DNA of 64,000 nucleotides from Lachnospiraceae bacterium. GTDB taxonomy: Bacteria > Bacillota > Clostridia > Lachnospirales > Lachnospiraceae. The notes under the pieces are model-generated. The model did not search any database, had not been told where the DNA came from, and worked only from the letters and a program-made list of their open reading frames with translations. This document shows positions 39,491-48,885 of the stretch, piece after piece; positions within the stretch are counted from its first letter, which is position 1, and each line of letters starts with the position of its first letter. Made by a program: the position numbers and the translations under genes. The DNA is taken from positions 82,592 through 146,591 of the forward strand of contig JAQXVT010000037.1 of NCBI GenBank assembly GCA_029225065.1, given 5' to 3'.

Positions 39491-40744
39491 ATGAGCAAAG
39501 TAATCGTAATCGGAGGCGGCGCAGCCGGCATGATGGCGGCCATCTCGGCAGCAGAGGACGGACATCACGTCACCTTGCTGGAAAAAAATGAGAAGCTTGG
39601 GAAAAAAATTTATATTACCGGAAAGGGCCGCTGCAACCTGACGAACAACTGCGAGGTGGAAGACCTGCTGCAGGCGACGTGCGTCAATCGAAAATTTCTG
39701 TACAGCGCGTTTTATGGCTTTACCAGCCAGGATACCATCGAGTTTTTTGAAGATGCCGGGATGAAGACGAAGACGGAGCGCGGCAACCGTGTATTTCCGG
39801 TTTCTGACCACTCGTCGGATGTCATCCAGGCGCTGAACCGGAAGCTGCGGGAATGCGGCGTGCGCGTCTGCCTGCACACGGAAGCTGCAGGGATTCTGAC
39901 AAAGGAGACTTCCAGTGAGGATGGAGAAAAGGTATGTGTCTGTGGCGTAAAGAAGAAGGATGGCACACATCTTGAGGCAGATGCGGTCGTTGTGGCGACC
40001 GGTGGACTGTCTTACGCATCGACCGGTTCGACGGGGGACGGATACCGCTTTGCGAAAGAGCTGGGGCACAGTGTGACAGAATGCTCTCCGTCCCTGGTGC
40101 CGATTGAGACGGCGGAGGACTGGGCAGGACGGCTGCAGGGGCTGTCGCTTCGAAATGTGGAGGTGACAATCCTCGATGGAAAGAAAGAACTGTACCGGGA
40201 ATTTGGAGAGATGCTCTTTACGCATTACGGCGTGACCGGACCGCTGATTCTGACCGCGAGCAGCGTGATCCAGAAAAAGCTTGCGGCTCATCCGCTTGCG
40301 ATGCGGATTAATTTAAAACCGGCGCTGAGTGAAGAACAGCTCGATGCGCGGATTCTGCGTGAATTTGAGGCGGCAAAAAACAAGCAGTTTAAAAATGTGA
40401 TCGGTGCGCTGTATCCGGCGAAGCTGATTCCGGTGATCATAGAACTCAGCGAAATTCCGGAGGAGAAGCCGGTGCATGATATCTCAAAGGAAGAGCGGAA
40501 GCGCCTGATTGAAGTAACGCGTCACTTCCCATTGACGCTGACGAGACTTCGCGGTTATAATGAAGCTGTTGTGACACGCGGAGGCGTCAGCGTAAAGGAG
40601 ATTGATCCGGGCACGATGGAATCGAAAAAGATTTCCGGGCTGTATTTTGCCGGTGAAGTGCTCGACCTGGACGCATTGACCGGCGGATTTAATCTGCAGA
40701 TCGCATGGGCCACGGGCCATGCGGCCGGGAGAGGAATCCGGTGA
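39491..40744 (+). CDS. NAD(P)/FAD-dependent oxidoreductase (HI0933/YhiN family)
   Basis: VIVIGGGAAGMMAAISAAEDGHHVTLLEKNEKLGKKIYITGKGRCNLTNNC; GGVSVKEIDPGTMESKKISGLYFAGEVLDLDALTGGFNLQIAWATG. Confidence 0.93.
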   Translation: MSKVIVIGGGAAGMMAAISAAEDGHHVTLLEKNEKLGKKIYITGKGRCNLTNNCEVEDLLQATCVNRKFLYSAFYGFTSQDTIEFFEDAGMKTKTERGNRVFPVSDHSSDVIQALNRKLRECGVRVCLHTEAAGILTKETSSEDGEKVCVCGVKKKDGTHLEADAVVVATGGLSYASTGSTGDGYRFAKELGHSVTECSPSLVPIETAEDWAGRLQGLSLRNVEVTILDGKKELYREFGEMLFTHYGVTGPLILTASSVIQKKLAAHPLAMRINLKPALSEEQLDARILREFEAAKNKQFKNVIGALYPAKLIPVIIELSEIPEEKPVHDISKEERKRLIEVTRHFPLTLTRLRGYNEAVVTRGGVSVKEIDPGTMESKKISGLYFAGEVLDLDALTGGFNLQIAWATGHAAGRGIR

Positions 40745-40778
40745 GCGGATCGCACTAAATAAGAAAACGATAATTCTG

Positions 40779-40810
40779 CGAGCGGTAAAACAGATGAAGT
40801 AACCGCTTTG
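40779..40810 (+). repeat. Module C-like hairpin (AGCGGT/ACCGCTTTG)
   Basis: gAGCGGTaaaacagatgaagtaACCGCTttgcttag. Confidence 0.4.
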
Positions 40811-40833
40811 CTTAGAAAAAGAGGGAGAAATGT

Positions 40834-41502
40834 ATGAGCTTTAATATTGCAATCGATGGACCGGCGGGGGCCGGAAAAAGTACGATCGCGAAGCTTGCGG
40901 CGGAAAAGCTTTCATTTATTTATGTGGATACGGGAGCAATGTACCGGGCGATTGCGCTCGGACTTCTGCGCAGTCATACCGATATTGCAGATGAAGCGGC
41001 GTTGAATGCAAGACTTGCGGAGATTTCTGTAGAGATCAGCTATGAGGATGGCCTGCAGCAGGTTTACTTAAATGGAGAAAATGTATCCGGTCTGATTCGG
41101 ACTGAGGAGGTCAGTGATATGACGAGCCGCAGCTCCGCGATTGCACAGGTACGGGCGAAGCTGACGGATCTGCAAAGAGATCTTGCAGCAAAGGAAAATG
41201 TGCTGATGGATGGACGCGATATCGGAACGACGATTCTGCCGAATGCGCAGCTGAAGATTTATCTGACCGCCAGCGTACAGGTGCGCGCACTGCGCCGCTA
41301 CAAAGAGTATCTGGCAAAAGGACAGAAAGAGCAGACACTTGCAGAAGTGGAAAAGGATGTAGAAAGCCGTGATTACCGTGACATGCACAGGGATGTATCG
41401 CCGCTTTGCCAGGCAGAGGATGCAGTTTATCTCGATTCATCGGAAATGACGATTGAGCAGGTGGTTGATCGCATTGTGGATCTGGCGAGGGAGCGGATGT
41501 GA
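40834..41502 (+). CDS. cmk: Cytidylate kinase
   Basis: IAIDGPAGAGKSTIAKLAAEKLSFIYVDTGAMYRA; DGRDIGTTILPNA. Confidence 0.97.
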   Translation: MSFNIAIDGPAGAGKSTIAKLAAEKLSFIYVDTGAMYRAIALGLLRSHTDIADEAALNARLAEISVEISYEDGLQQVYLNGENVSGLIRTEEVSDMTSRSSAIAQVRAKLTDLQRDLAAKENVLMDGRDIGTTILPNAQLKIYLTASVQVRALRRYKEYLAKGQKEQTLAEVEKDVESRDYRDMHRDVSPLCQAEDAVYLDSSEMTIEQVVDRIVDLARERM

Positions 41503-41503
41503 G

Positions 41504-42352
41504 ATGAAGGTCATCGTAGCAAAGACGGCAGGATTCTGTTTTGGTGTGAAGCGCGCAGTCGATCAGGTATACCGTCAGATCGAAGAAGGAAAGAAGCCGA
41601 TTTACACGTATGGACCGATCATCCACAACGAGGAGGTTGTACGGGAGCTTTCGGAAAAGGGCGTGCAGATCGTAGAGACAGAGGAAGAGCTTCAGCAGCT
41701 GAAGGAGGGAACGGTGATTATCCGCTCACATGGTGTACCGGAAAAAATTTACCGGCTGATCGAAGCACAGGGGCTTGAGATGGTGGATGCAACCTGCCCG
41801 TTCGTAAAAAAAATTCATCGGATTGTACAGAGCCACAGTGCCGAGGGGCGGGAGATCGTGATTATCGGAAATGATGGCCATCCGGAGGTAGAGGGCATCA
41901 AAGGCTGGTGCAGCACCCCGGTGACAGTGATCGGAGAGGAAGCAGAAGCAGAAGCGTTTATCCGCGATCCTCATCCGGCAATCTGCGTTGTATCGCAAAC
42001 GACATTTAATTACAAGAAATTTGATAAATTGGTTGAAATTATCTCCAAAATGCGGTATGATAAATTAGATATTTTGAATACGATATGTAGTGCTACTGAA
42101 GAGCGGCAGTCTGAGGCCCGGCAGATCGCAGGTCAGGTCGACAGTATGATCGTGATCGGAGGCAGCCACAGCTCGAATACGAGAAAGCTATTCGAAATAT
42201 GCAAGAAAGAATGTGCAAATACTTACTATATACAAACACTGAAAGATTTGGATATTCGGCGATTGCCATCCAGGGGTTGCGTAGGTATTACAGCAGGGGC
42301 ATCGACCCCAAATAATTTAATTGAGGAGGTTTCAAAACAATGTCAGATTTAA
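41504..42352 (+). CDS. ispH: 4-hydroxy-3-methylbut-2-enyl diphosphate reductase
   Basis: AGFCFGVKRAVDQ, TYGPIIHNEEVV, IRSHGVPE, DATCPFVKKIH, GGSHSSNTRKLFEIC, TAGASTPNNLIEEV. Confidence 0.97.
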   Translation: MKVIVAKTAGFCFGVKRAVDQVYRQIEEGKKPIYTYGPIIHNEEVVRELSEKGVQIVETEEELQQLKEGTVIIRSHGVPEKIYRLIEAQGLEMVDATCPFVKKIHRIVQSHSAEGREIVIIGNDGHPEVEGIKGWCSTPVTVIGEEAEAEAFIRDPHPAICVVSQTTFNYKKFDKLVEIISKMRYDKLDILNTICSATEERQSEARQIAGQVDSMIVIGGSHSSNTRKLFEICKKECANTYYIQTLKDLDIRRLPSRGCVGITAGASTPNNLIEEVSKQCQI

Positions 42353-43416
42353 GTTTTGAACAAATGCTGGAAGAATCATTCAAAACAATTCATAATGGAG
42401 AGGTAGTCGAAGGCACTGTTATTGATGTCAAAGAAGATGAAATCATCTTGAACATTGGATATAAGGCTGACGGTATCATTACCAGAAGCGAATATACGAA
42501 TGATTCTAATGCAGACCTTCGCGAGCTTGTCCACACTGGTGACAAGATGGAAGCAAAGGTTTTAAAGGTAAATGACGGAGATGGTCAGGTGCTTCTTACC
42601 TACAAGCGTCTTGCTGCTGAGAAGGGCAATAAGAGACTGGAAGAAGCATTCAACACACAGGAAGTTCTGAAAGCACCGGTTGTACAGGTTCTGACAGGCG
42701 GCCTGAGCGTTGTTGTTGACGAGGCAAGAGTATTCATCCCGGCAAGCCTTGTTTCTGATACTTACGAGAAGAATCTTGAGAAGTATGCAGGACAGGAGAT
42801 CGAATTCGTAATCACAGAGTTCAATCCGCGCAGAAGAAGAATCATCGGCGACCGCAAGCAGCTTCTTGTAGCAAAGAAGGCTGAGATGCAGAAAGAGCTC
42901 TTTGAGAGAATTCACGTTGGTGATGTAGTAGAAGGCGTTGTAAAGAACGTTACCGATTTCGGTGCATTCATCGACCTTGGCGGAGCAGACGGACTGCTTC
43001 ACATCTCTGAGATGTCCTGGGGCCATGTTGAGAACCCGAAGAAGGTGTTTAAGGTAGGCGAGAAGCTGAATGTCCTGATCAAGGATATCAACGGCGACAA
43101 GATCGCGCTGAGCCTGAAGTTTGAGGATCAGAATCCGTGGCTTACCGCAGCAGACAAGTATGCAGCAGGCAGTGTAGTAGAAGGCCGTGTAGCAAGAATG
43201 ACCGATTTCGGTGCATTTGTTGAGCTTGAGCCGGGCGTAGATGCTCTGCTTCATGTATCCCAGATCTCCCGTGAGCACGTTGAGAAGCCGTCCGACATCC
43301 TGAAGGTTGGCCAGGTAATCACTGCTAAGGTAGTAGATTTCAACGGCGAGGACAAGAAGATCAGCCTGAGCATGAAGGCTCTTGAGAACCAGGCTCCGGC
43401 AGAGGACGAGGAGTAA
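42340..43416 (+). CDS. rpsA: S1 RNA-binding domain protein (30S ribosomal protein S1-like)
   Basis: Four S1 repeats (e.g. GDVVEGVVKNVTDFGAFIDLGGADGLLHISEMSW); overlaps ispH by 13 nt. Confidence 0.92.
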   Translation: MSDLSFEQMLEESFKTIHNGEVVEGTVIDVKEDEIILNIGYKADGIITRSEYTNDSNADLRELVHTGDKMEAKVLKVNDGDGQVLLTYKRLAAEKGNKRLEEAFNTQEVLKAPVVQVLTGGLSVVVDEARVFIPASLVSDTYEKNLEKYAGQEIEFVITEFNPRRRRIIGDRKQLLVAKKAEMQKELFERIHVGDVVEGVVKNVTDFGAFIDLGGADGLLHISEMSWGHVENPKKVFKVGEKLNVLIKDINGDKIALSLKFEDQNPWLTAADKYAAGSVVEGRVARMTDFGAFVELEPGVDALLHVSQISREHVEKPSDILKVGQVITAKVVDFNGEDKKISLSMKALENQAPAEDEE

Positions 43417-43463
43417 TTCTTCCTCCGGGATCAGATCCGAGAAATAAATAGTCAGAACATACA

Positions 43464-43497
43464 GAAAGGCTTCCGGAAATTTCCGGAAGCCTTTTTC
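43464..43497 (+). terminator. Terminator after S1 gene
   Basis: aaaggcttccgg-aaat-ttccggaagccttttt. Confidence 0.88.
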
Positions 43498-43595
43498 TGA
43501 CGATGCAAACTGACTGCTGGATCAAAGCAAATTCACATATGCTCTACAATATTTCATAAAAATACCATGAGTAAGCGTCTTTCATTTATGATGCG

Positions 43596-43629
43596 AACAG
43601 GTCCTCTGCAGCTTTACAAAGGACCTGTT
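43596..43629. terminator. Hairpin between S1 gene and rnfB (convergent)
   Basis: aacaggtcct...aggacctgtt. Confidence 0.5.
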
Positions 43630-43643
43630 TGTGTTTAAAGGAA

Positions 43644-44441
43644 TCAGCTCACATCTTTCTTCCGGATAACGCCCGCCGGGCATTTCTCCGCACATTTTCC
43701 GCATTTTGTACACTTCTCATAATCGATATGAGCCACGTTGTTTTCAACGGTGATAGCGCCGGATTCGCACTGTTTCTCACACAGCTTGCAGGCAAGACAG
43801 CCGGCCTTGCAGACCTTCTTGACTGCGGCACCGCGGTCATGGCTGGAGCAGCGGACTGCGTAAACCGCAGATTCCGGAACAAGCTCAATCAGATGCCGCG
43901 GACAGGCTGCCACACATTTTCCGCAGGCCTTGCATTTGGAACGGTCCACACTTGCAACGCCATGATTGACGCTGATTGCACCGAACGGGCAGGCAGAAGC
44001 GCAGGTACCAAAGCCGATACAGCCATAATCACAGGTCCACGGGGAGAGTCCGCTGCTGACAGCGGAAGCGCAATCATGAATGCCGACGTAATGGCATCTG
44101 GCCGCTGCATTTTCACAGTCACCGGAGCATTTGACGTAAGCGGCGACTTTCTCTGTCTTTTCCATCTGAAGACCGAGCATCCGGCTGATCTTTTCTGCGA
44201 CGGGATCTCCGCCGACCGGACAGGCGTTTATCGGTGCCTCCTGATTGGCGATAGCCGATGCAAGTGCATCGCATCCGGCATAACCGCAGCCGCCGCAGTT
44301 GTTGCCGGGCAGGCATTCGCGAATCGCAATCTGTTTTTCATCTACTTCTACTTTGAATTTTTTATCGACTGTGACCAGCAGGATGCCGATCAGCATGCCG
44401 ATGACAGCCACAGCAAGCGTGGCAATAATGATCGATGACAT
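43644..44441 (-). CDS. rnfB: Rnf electron transport complex subunit B (ferredoxin-like Fe-S subunit)
   Basis: N-terminal TM, CLPGNNCGGCGYAGCDALASAI, multiple CxxCxxCxxxC clusters. Confidence 0.95.
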   Translation of the reverse strand: MSSIIIATLAVAVIGMLIGILLVTVDKKFKVEVDEKQIAIRECLPGNNCGGCGYAGCDALASAIANQEAPINACPVGGDPVAEKISRMLGLQMEKTEKVAAYVKCSGDCENAAARCHYVGIHDCASAVSSGLSPWTCDYGCIGFGTCASACPFGAISVNHGVASVDRSKCKACGKCVAACPRHLIELVPESAVYAVRCSSHDRGAAVKKVCKAGCLACKLCEKQCESGAITVENNVAHIDYEKCTKCGKCAEKCPAGVIRKKDVS

Positions 44442-44512
44442 AAGTACCTCCTATCCTGGATTTTGCGTGGAATAACGAAATGCATTTCCGCGCTTCCGCG
44501 CAAACCATTCGC

Positions 44513-45094
44513 TTACAGTGATAGTCCGGCAAAGCCCATGAATGCGATTGACATCAGAGCTGCGGACAGAAGTACAACGGGTGCGCCGCGGAACGGAAGC
44601 GGAACGCTTGCTTCATCGATGCGTTCGCGGATACCGGCGAGCAGGACGATTGAGATTGTGTAGCCGATTGCCGTACCGAAGCCTGCGGTCACGCTCTGGA
44701 TGAAATTGTAACCGTCCTGTACATTGGTCAGTGCGACACCGAGTACGGCACAGTTGGTGGTGATCAGAGGCAGGTAGATGCCGAGTGCGTTGTAGATCGC
44801 CGGGGAAGTCTTTTTCAGGAACATCTCAACGATCTGTACAAGCGCCGCGATGACAAGAATGAAGACGATGGTTTCCAGGTACTCCAGATGCAGCGGAACC
44901 AGCAGGAAATCATACAGCAGGCTGGCTACGCCGGAGGAGAGTGTAATAACGAAGATAACGGCTACTCCAAGGCTTAAAGAAGTCTTGATTTGTTTGGAAA
45001 CGCCGAGAAACGAGCAGATTCCAAGGAACTGGCTCAGCACGACGTTGTTGACGAGAGCCGTGGTAATGATGATCAGGATTAATGATGTATTCAT
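44513..45094 (-). CDS. rnfA: Rnf complex subunit A
   Basis: NNVVLSQFLGICSFLGVSKQ; six-TM RnfA/NqrE family. Confidence 0.95.
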   Translation of the reverse strand: MNTSLILIIITTALVNNVVLSQFLGICSFLGVSKQIKTSLSLGVAVIFVITLSSGVASLLYDFLLVPLHLEYLETIVFILVIAALVQIVEMFLKKTSPAIYNALGIYLPLITTNCAVLGVALTNVQDGYNFIQSVTAGFGTAIGYTISIVLLAGIRERIDEASVPLPFRGAPVVLLSAALMSIAFMGFAGLSL

Positions 45095-45099
45095 ATGGC

Positions 45100-45777
45100 T
45101 CAGCCCTCCTTATTTTCATTCTGACAGCCGGATTTGCTGCAGTGGTTGCAGCAGCCGTCACAGCCCTTGACAAGGTCTGCGGAATTGTTTTTGATATGTA
45201 AGGCGTTCATGACCGCAATAATCAGTGCGATGACGAGAAATGCACCGGGAGCCTTTACAAAGATTGCAATCGGGGATACCGAATCCGGAAGTACGGCAAA
45301 TCCGAAGAGCTTGCCGGAGCCGAGCAGTTCACGGATCATACCGATCAGAGTCAGTGCGATTGTAAAGCCAAGTCCCATTCCAAGTCCGTCAAAGAGTGCG
45401 AGTCCCGGGCCGACCTTGTTCGCGTAGGCTTCCGCACGGCCGAGGATGATGCAGTTTACAACGATCAGTGGAATGTAGATACCAAGCGAAGCGTAAAGTC
45501 CCGGAGCGTATGCCTGAAGCAGCAGGTCAACAACCGTAACAAGAGATGCTACGATGACGATGTAGGCCGGAAGGCGTACCTGATCCGGAATAATTTTCCG
45601 CATCAGGGAGATAATCAGGTTGGAAAAGATCAGAACCGCAAGGGTGGAAAGCCCCATGCCGATTCCGTTGATGGCGGAGGTGGTGACAGCCAGAGTCGGA
45701 CACATGCCGAGCATCAGGACAAGGCTGGGATTTTCTTTCACCACGCCGTTGTAAATTCGTTCTGTGTATTTGTTCAT
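45100..45777 (-). CDS. rnfE: Rnf complex subunit E
   Basis: YNGVVKENPSLVLMLGMCPTLAVTTSAINGIGMGLSTL; RnfE/NqrD family. Confidence 0.95.
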   Translation of the reverse strand: MNKYTERIYNGVVKENPSLVLMLGMCPTLAVTTSAINGIGMGLSTLAVLIFSNLIISLMRKIIPDQVRLPAYIVIVASLVTVVDLLLQAYAPGLYASLGIYIPLIVVNCIILGRAEAYANKVGPGLALFDGLGMGLGFTIALTLIGMIRELLGSGKLFGFAVLPDSVSPIAIFVKAPGAFLVIALIIAVMNALHIKNNSADLVKGCDGCCNHCSKSGCQNENKEG

Positions 45778-45792
45778 AGTCAGTCTCCCTCC

Positions 45793-47331
45793 TTACTGGA
45801 TCGACGATGCATAGAAAGCAAGCGCGGTGTTGACTGCATTTACAACAGCACCGGACGAGGTCGATGCACCGGAAACGGAATCGATCTCATTGTCTGCGGT
45901 GGAACCGCCGGCTTTGTTTAGGGTAAATGCATCGGTATTGACTCCTGCGAACTGACTGCGGAAAGCATCCTCGCCGCAGAGCATACCCATACCTGCCGTC
46001 TCGTGCAGCTCAGTGAAGGAGATGCCAAGTACGGTGCCTTCTGTGTCAAGTCCGACAGAGAGTGTGATTGTTCCGTCGTATCCGTCGCCGCTGGAAACAC
46101 TGATGACGTATCCGACGGTGGTGTCTGCGGCATCTTTTCCGACCATGACGCTGTTGATATAGGTCTTGCCGAATTTCTCGTCGTAAATGTCGCCGCCGAG
46201 GGCTTCTACCTTTGCATTGATTGCGTCGTCGGTTACAAAGGTCTCTGCATCCGGACAGACTTCTTTGTAGGAGGCTGCGTTTGCAGCGAGCTTCTGCTCG
46301 TCGATTTTATCCTTCGTCAGGAAATAAACACTGCTGAGTGCAAGTCCGGCACACAGGGTGATGATTGTCAGATTGATGGCAGCCTTTGGAAACTGCGGTT
46401 TGCCGGAGGTGCTGCGGTAGCCGAGCGGTTTCGGCACGGAAATCTTATCGATAAACGGAACAACCATGTTTGCGATGATGATCGCATAGCTGACCGAATC
46501 GGCAGAGCTTCCGTAGACACGGAAGAGACCGGCGAGAATACCGGTAAGAGCACCGTAGAGCAGCTGGCCGCGGGAAGTGACCGGGCTGGTGACCGGATCG
46601 GTTGCCATAAAGAAAGCGCCCATCAGCACACCACCGCCGCAGATGTGGATCAGCAGATAATTCGGATCAAAGCCCTGTCCGCCAAAGAGTCCCATAAATA
46701 CAGCAAAAGCAGCTACAAATGCAGCCGGAATCTCGAATGTGATACCGCCGGTGATCAAAAGGAAGATACCGCCGATCAGAAGGGCAATGGCGCTTCCGCC
46801 GATGACACCTGTCGTGTAGCCAAATGCAGTCTGGGAAAGGCTTACGGCTTCGCCGGCACGCAGTGCGGCAAGCGGAGTCGCGGAACTCATGCCGTCCACG
46901 GAAAAGTTTGTCATGGCGCTTCCGAAGGAGATCAGCAAAAAGCAGCGTCCGGTCAGGGCCGGGTTCATGAAGTTTTTGCCGAGTCCGCCGAAAAAGCATT
47001 TTACAAACAGAATTGCAAAGACGGAACCAAGACACGGAAGGTAGAGCGGTACGGTCGGGGAGAGCGAGAGTCCCAGAAGCAGACCGGTGACAACGGCACT
47101 GCCGTCCTTGATGGTCATTGGTTTTTTCGCGGCCCTGTCGTAGAGGAACTCCGTAGCGACCGCGGAAGCGACGCTGATCAGCAGGATCAGAAACGCGTGG
47201 ATGCCGTAGCGGTAAATGCCGAACACGGTAGCCGGAAGCAAAGCCAGCGCCACATCGGTCATCACAGCGCCGGTGGTCAGGCGATGACGGATGTGAGGAC
47301 TGGAAGACATATTCAGTAGTTTTTCATTCAT
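45793..47331 (-). CDS. Fused Rnf complex subunit D-G (RnfD N-terminal + RnfG FMN-binding C-terminal)
   Basis: Single ORF: RnfD (SSPHIRHRLTTGAVMTDVALALLPATVFGIYRYG...GGLGKNFMNPALTGRCFLL...SSATPL) continues into RnfG (TM AAINLTIITLCAGLALSSVYFLTKDKI..., HETAGMG, SVSGASTSSGAVVNAV). Confidence 0.9.
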   Translation of the reverse strand: MNEKLLNMSSSPHIRHRLTTGAVMTDVALALLPATVFGIYRYGIHAFLILLISVASAVATEFLYDRAAKKPMTIKDGSAVVTGLLLGLSLSPTVPLYLPCLGSVFAILFVKCFFGGLGKNFMNPALTGRCFLLISFGSAMTNFSVDGMSSATPLAALRAGEAVSLSQTAFGYTTGVIGGSAIALLIGGIFLLITGGITFEIPAAFVAAFAVFMGLFGGQGFDPNYLLIHICGGGVLMGAFFMATDPVTSPVTSRGQLLYGALTGILAGLFRVYGSSADSVSYAIIIANMVVPFIDKISVPKPLGYRSTSGKPQFPKAAINLTIITLCAGLALSSVYFLTKDKIDEQKLAANAASYKEVCPDAETFVTDDAINAKVEALGGDIYDEKFGKTYINSVMVGKDAADTTVGYVISVSSGDGYDGTITLSVGLDTEGTVLGISFTELHETAGMGMLCGEDAFRSQFAGVNTDAFTLNKAGGSTADNEIDSVSGASTSSGAVVNAVNTALAFYASSIQ

Positions 47332-47342
47332 TTTCCGTTCCC

Positions 47343-48677
47343 TCACTTTCTTTTAGCGGCCATGATTGCACCCTTTGTCTGTTTGAAGAGCTGCATCAGC
47401 GGGCGCTTGGCCGGACAGATGTAGGTACAGGAACCGCAGGCGATGCAGTCCAGTCCGTACAGCTTTTTCTCATAGCGCTCATAATCCTTTCGTTCGGCAG
47501 CCTCTGCCATCATCTGCGGCACAAGGCCGATCGGACAGACGTGACCGCAGCGGCCGCAGCGCAGACAGGCGGTCATCTGCTCTTCAGCGAGTTCGACTTC
47601 ATCCTGTGCGAGAACGGTCAGTGCATTGTTGTTTTTGGCGATCGGGACATCGAGTGTTGACATGGCGATTCCCATCATCGGACCGCCGCAGAGAATCTTT
47701 TTTGCGATGCATTCCGGCTTGATGCCTCCGGCTGCCTCGAGCAGTTCGCGGCAGGAGGTACCGATCCGTACCTCCATCGTGTGCGGCTTTACAACCGCAT
47801 CACCGGAAACCGTAAAGAGACGTGACATCAGCGGTTCTGATTTACAGACTGCGCGGTAGATGGCGTTTAATGAGCTGACGTTGCAGACAACACAGCCCAG
47901 ATCTGCCGGGAGCTGTCCGAAGCGCAGCTGTCTTCCGGTGACAACACCGATCAGGTTTCGCTCGCCGCCCTCCGGATACTTTGCTTTTACTTCAAGTACG
48001 GAAATATTGGAATCGGAAGCGCAGGCTTTTGTCATGGCTGCGATTGCCTCCGGTTTGTTGTCTTCGATAGCGATTACACCATTTGCATTCGGGAAGAGCC
48101 GGAGCACGAGACGCATGCCTTCGACGATTCCGTCGCTTCTGGAGCGCATCAGCTGATCGTCGCAGGTGATGTAAGGTTCGCATTCCGAACCGTTTGCGAT
48201 GACGTAATCAATCTGCTCCGGATTGCGCGGAGCAAGCTTTACGTGAGTCGGGAATCCGGCTCCGCCAAGACCGACGATACCGGCTGCCTTGATTGCATCC
48301 AGAATCTGCGGCCCACTCATCGAGGTGTCATCACGTTCCGTTCCGACCCCGGGGGCAAGTGTAAACAATCCGTCGTTTTCAACAACGATGCAGGTGGCTC
48401 TTCCGCCGTTTACCGTGTGGCGTTCCTCGATGGCTTTTACCTTACCGGAGCAGGAACAGATGATGTTTGCGGATACGAAGCCGTCGGCTTCCGCAATCAG
48501 CTGACCGGCAAGAACGGGATCTCCTTTTTTTACAACTGGTTTTGCTGGTTTTCCGATGTGCTGATTGACCGGAAAGACAAGTTCTCCTTTGGGGAGAAAT
48601 TCTTCGATCGGACAATCTTTGGAGAGGTCTTTGTGTCCGTCTGGATGGACACCTCCCCGAAATGTTTTGTGACTCAT
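47343..48677 (-). CDS. rnfC: Rnf complex subunit C
   Basis: TFRGGVHPDGHKDLS, GLGGAGFPTHVKLAP, two CxxCxxCxxxCP clusters. Confidence 0.95.
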   Translation of the reverse strand: MSHKTFRGGVHPDGHKDLSKDCPIEEFLPKGELVFPVNQHIGKPAKPVVKKGDPVLAGQLIAEADGFVSANIICSCSGKVKAIEERHTVNGGRATCIVVENDGLFTLAPGVGTERDDTSMSGPQILDAIKAAGIVGLGGAGFPTHVKLAPRNPEQIDYVIANGSECEPYITCDDQLMRSRSDGIVEGMRLVLRLFPNANGVIAIEDNKPEAIAAMTKACASDSNISVLEVKAKYPEGGERNLIGVVTGRQLRFGQLPADLGCVVCNVSSLNAIYRAVCKSEPLMSRLFTVSGDAVVKPHTMEVRIGTSCRELLEAAGGIKPECIAKKILCGGPMMGIAMSTLDVPIAKNNNALTVLAQDEVELAEEQMTACLRCGRCGHVCPIGLVPQMMAEAAERKDYERYEKKLYGLDCIACGSCTYICPAKRPLMQLFKQTKGAIMAAKRK

Positions 48678-48885
48678 ACGATACCTCCTGTTTGATTGTT
48701 ATATCTCTAAAAACACACAAAATGAAATAAATAATCGATTAAGAAAATCATATCAGATATGAATCTGAAAATCCAGCTTTTTTCACAAAGAAATACGTTA
48801 AAAAATTAGCTCCTTTGTTAAAAAATACACATAAAAAGAGAAAGGAGAGAAATGACGATATCGGAAATACAATAAAAAAGAGATA

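Noticed and set aside
43629-44438. 269-aa plus-strand ORF opposite rnfB
   Set aside because: Antisense shadow of rnfB; rnfB shows unmistakable Fe-S cluster motifs.
46003-47319. 438-aa plus-strand ORF
   Set aside because: Antisense to the rnfDG fusion; hydrophilic, domain-less translation; the minus strand is clearly coding.
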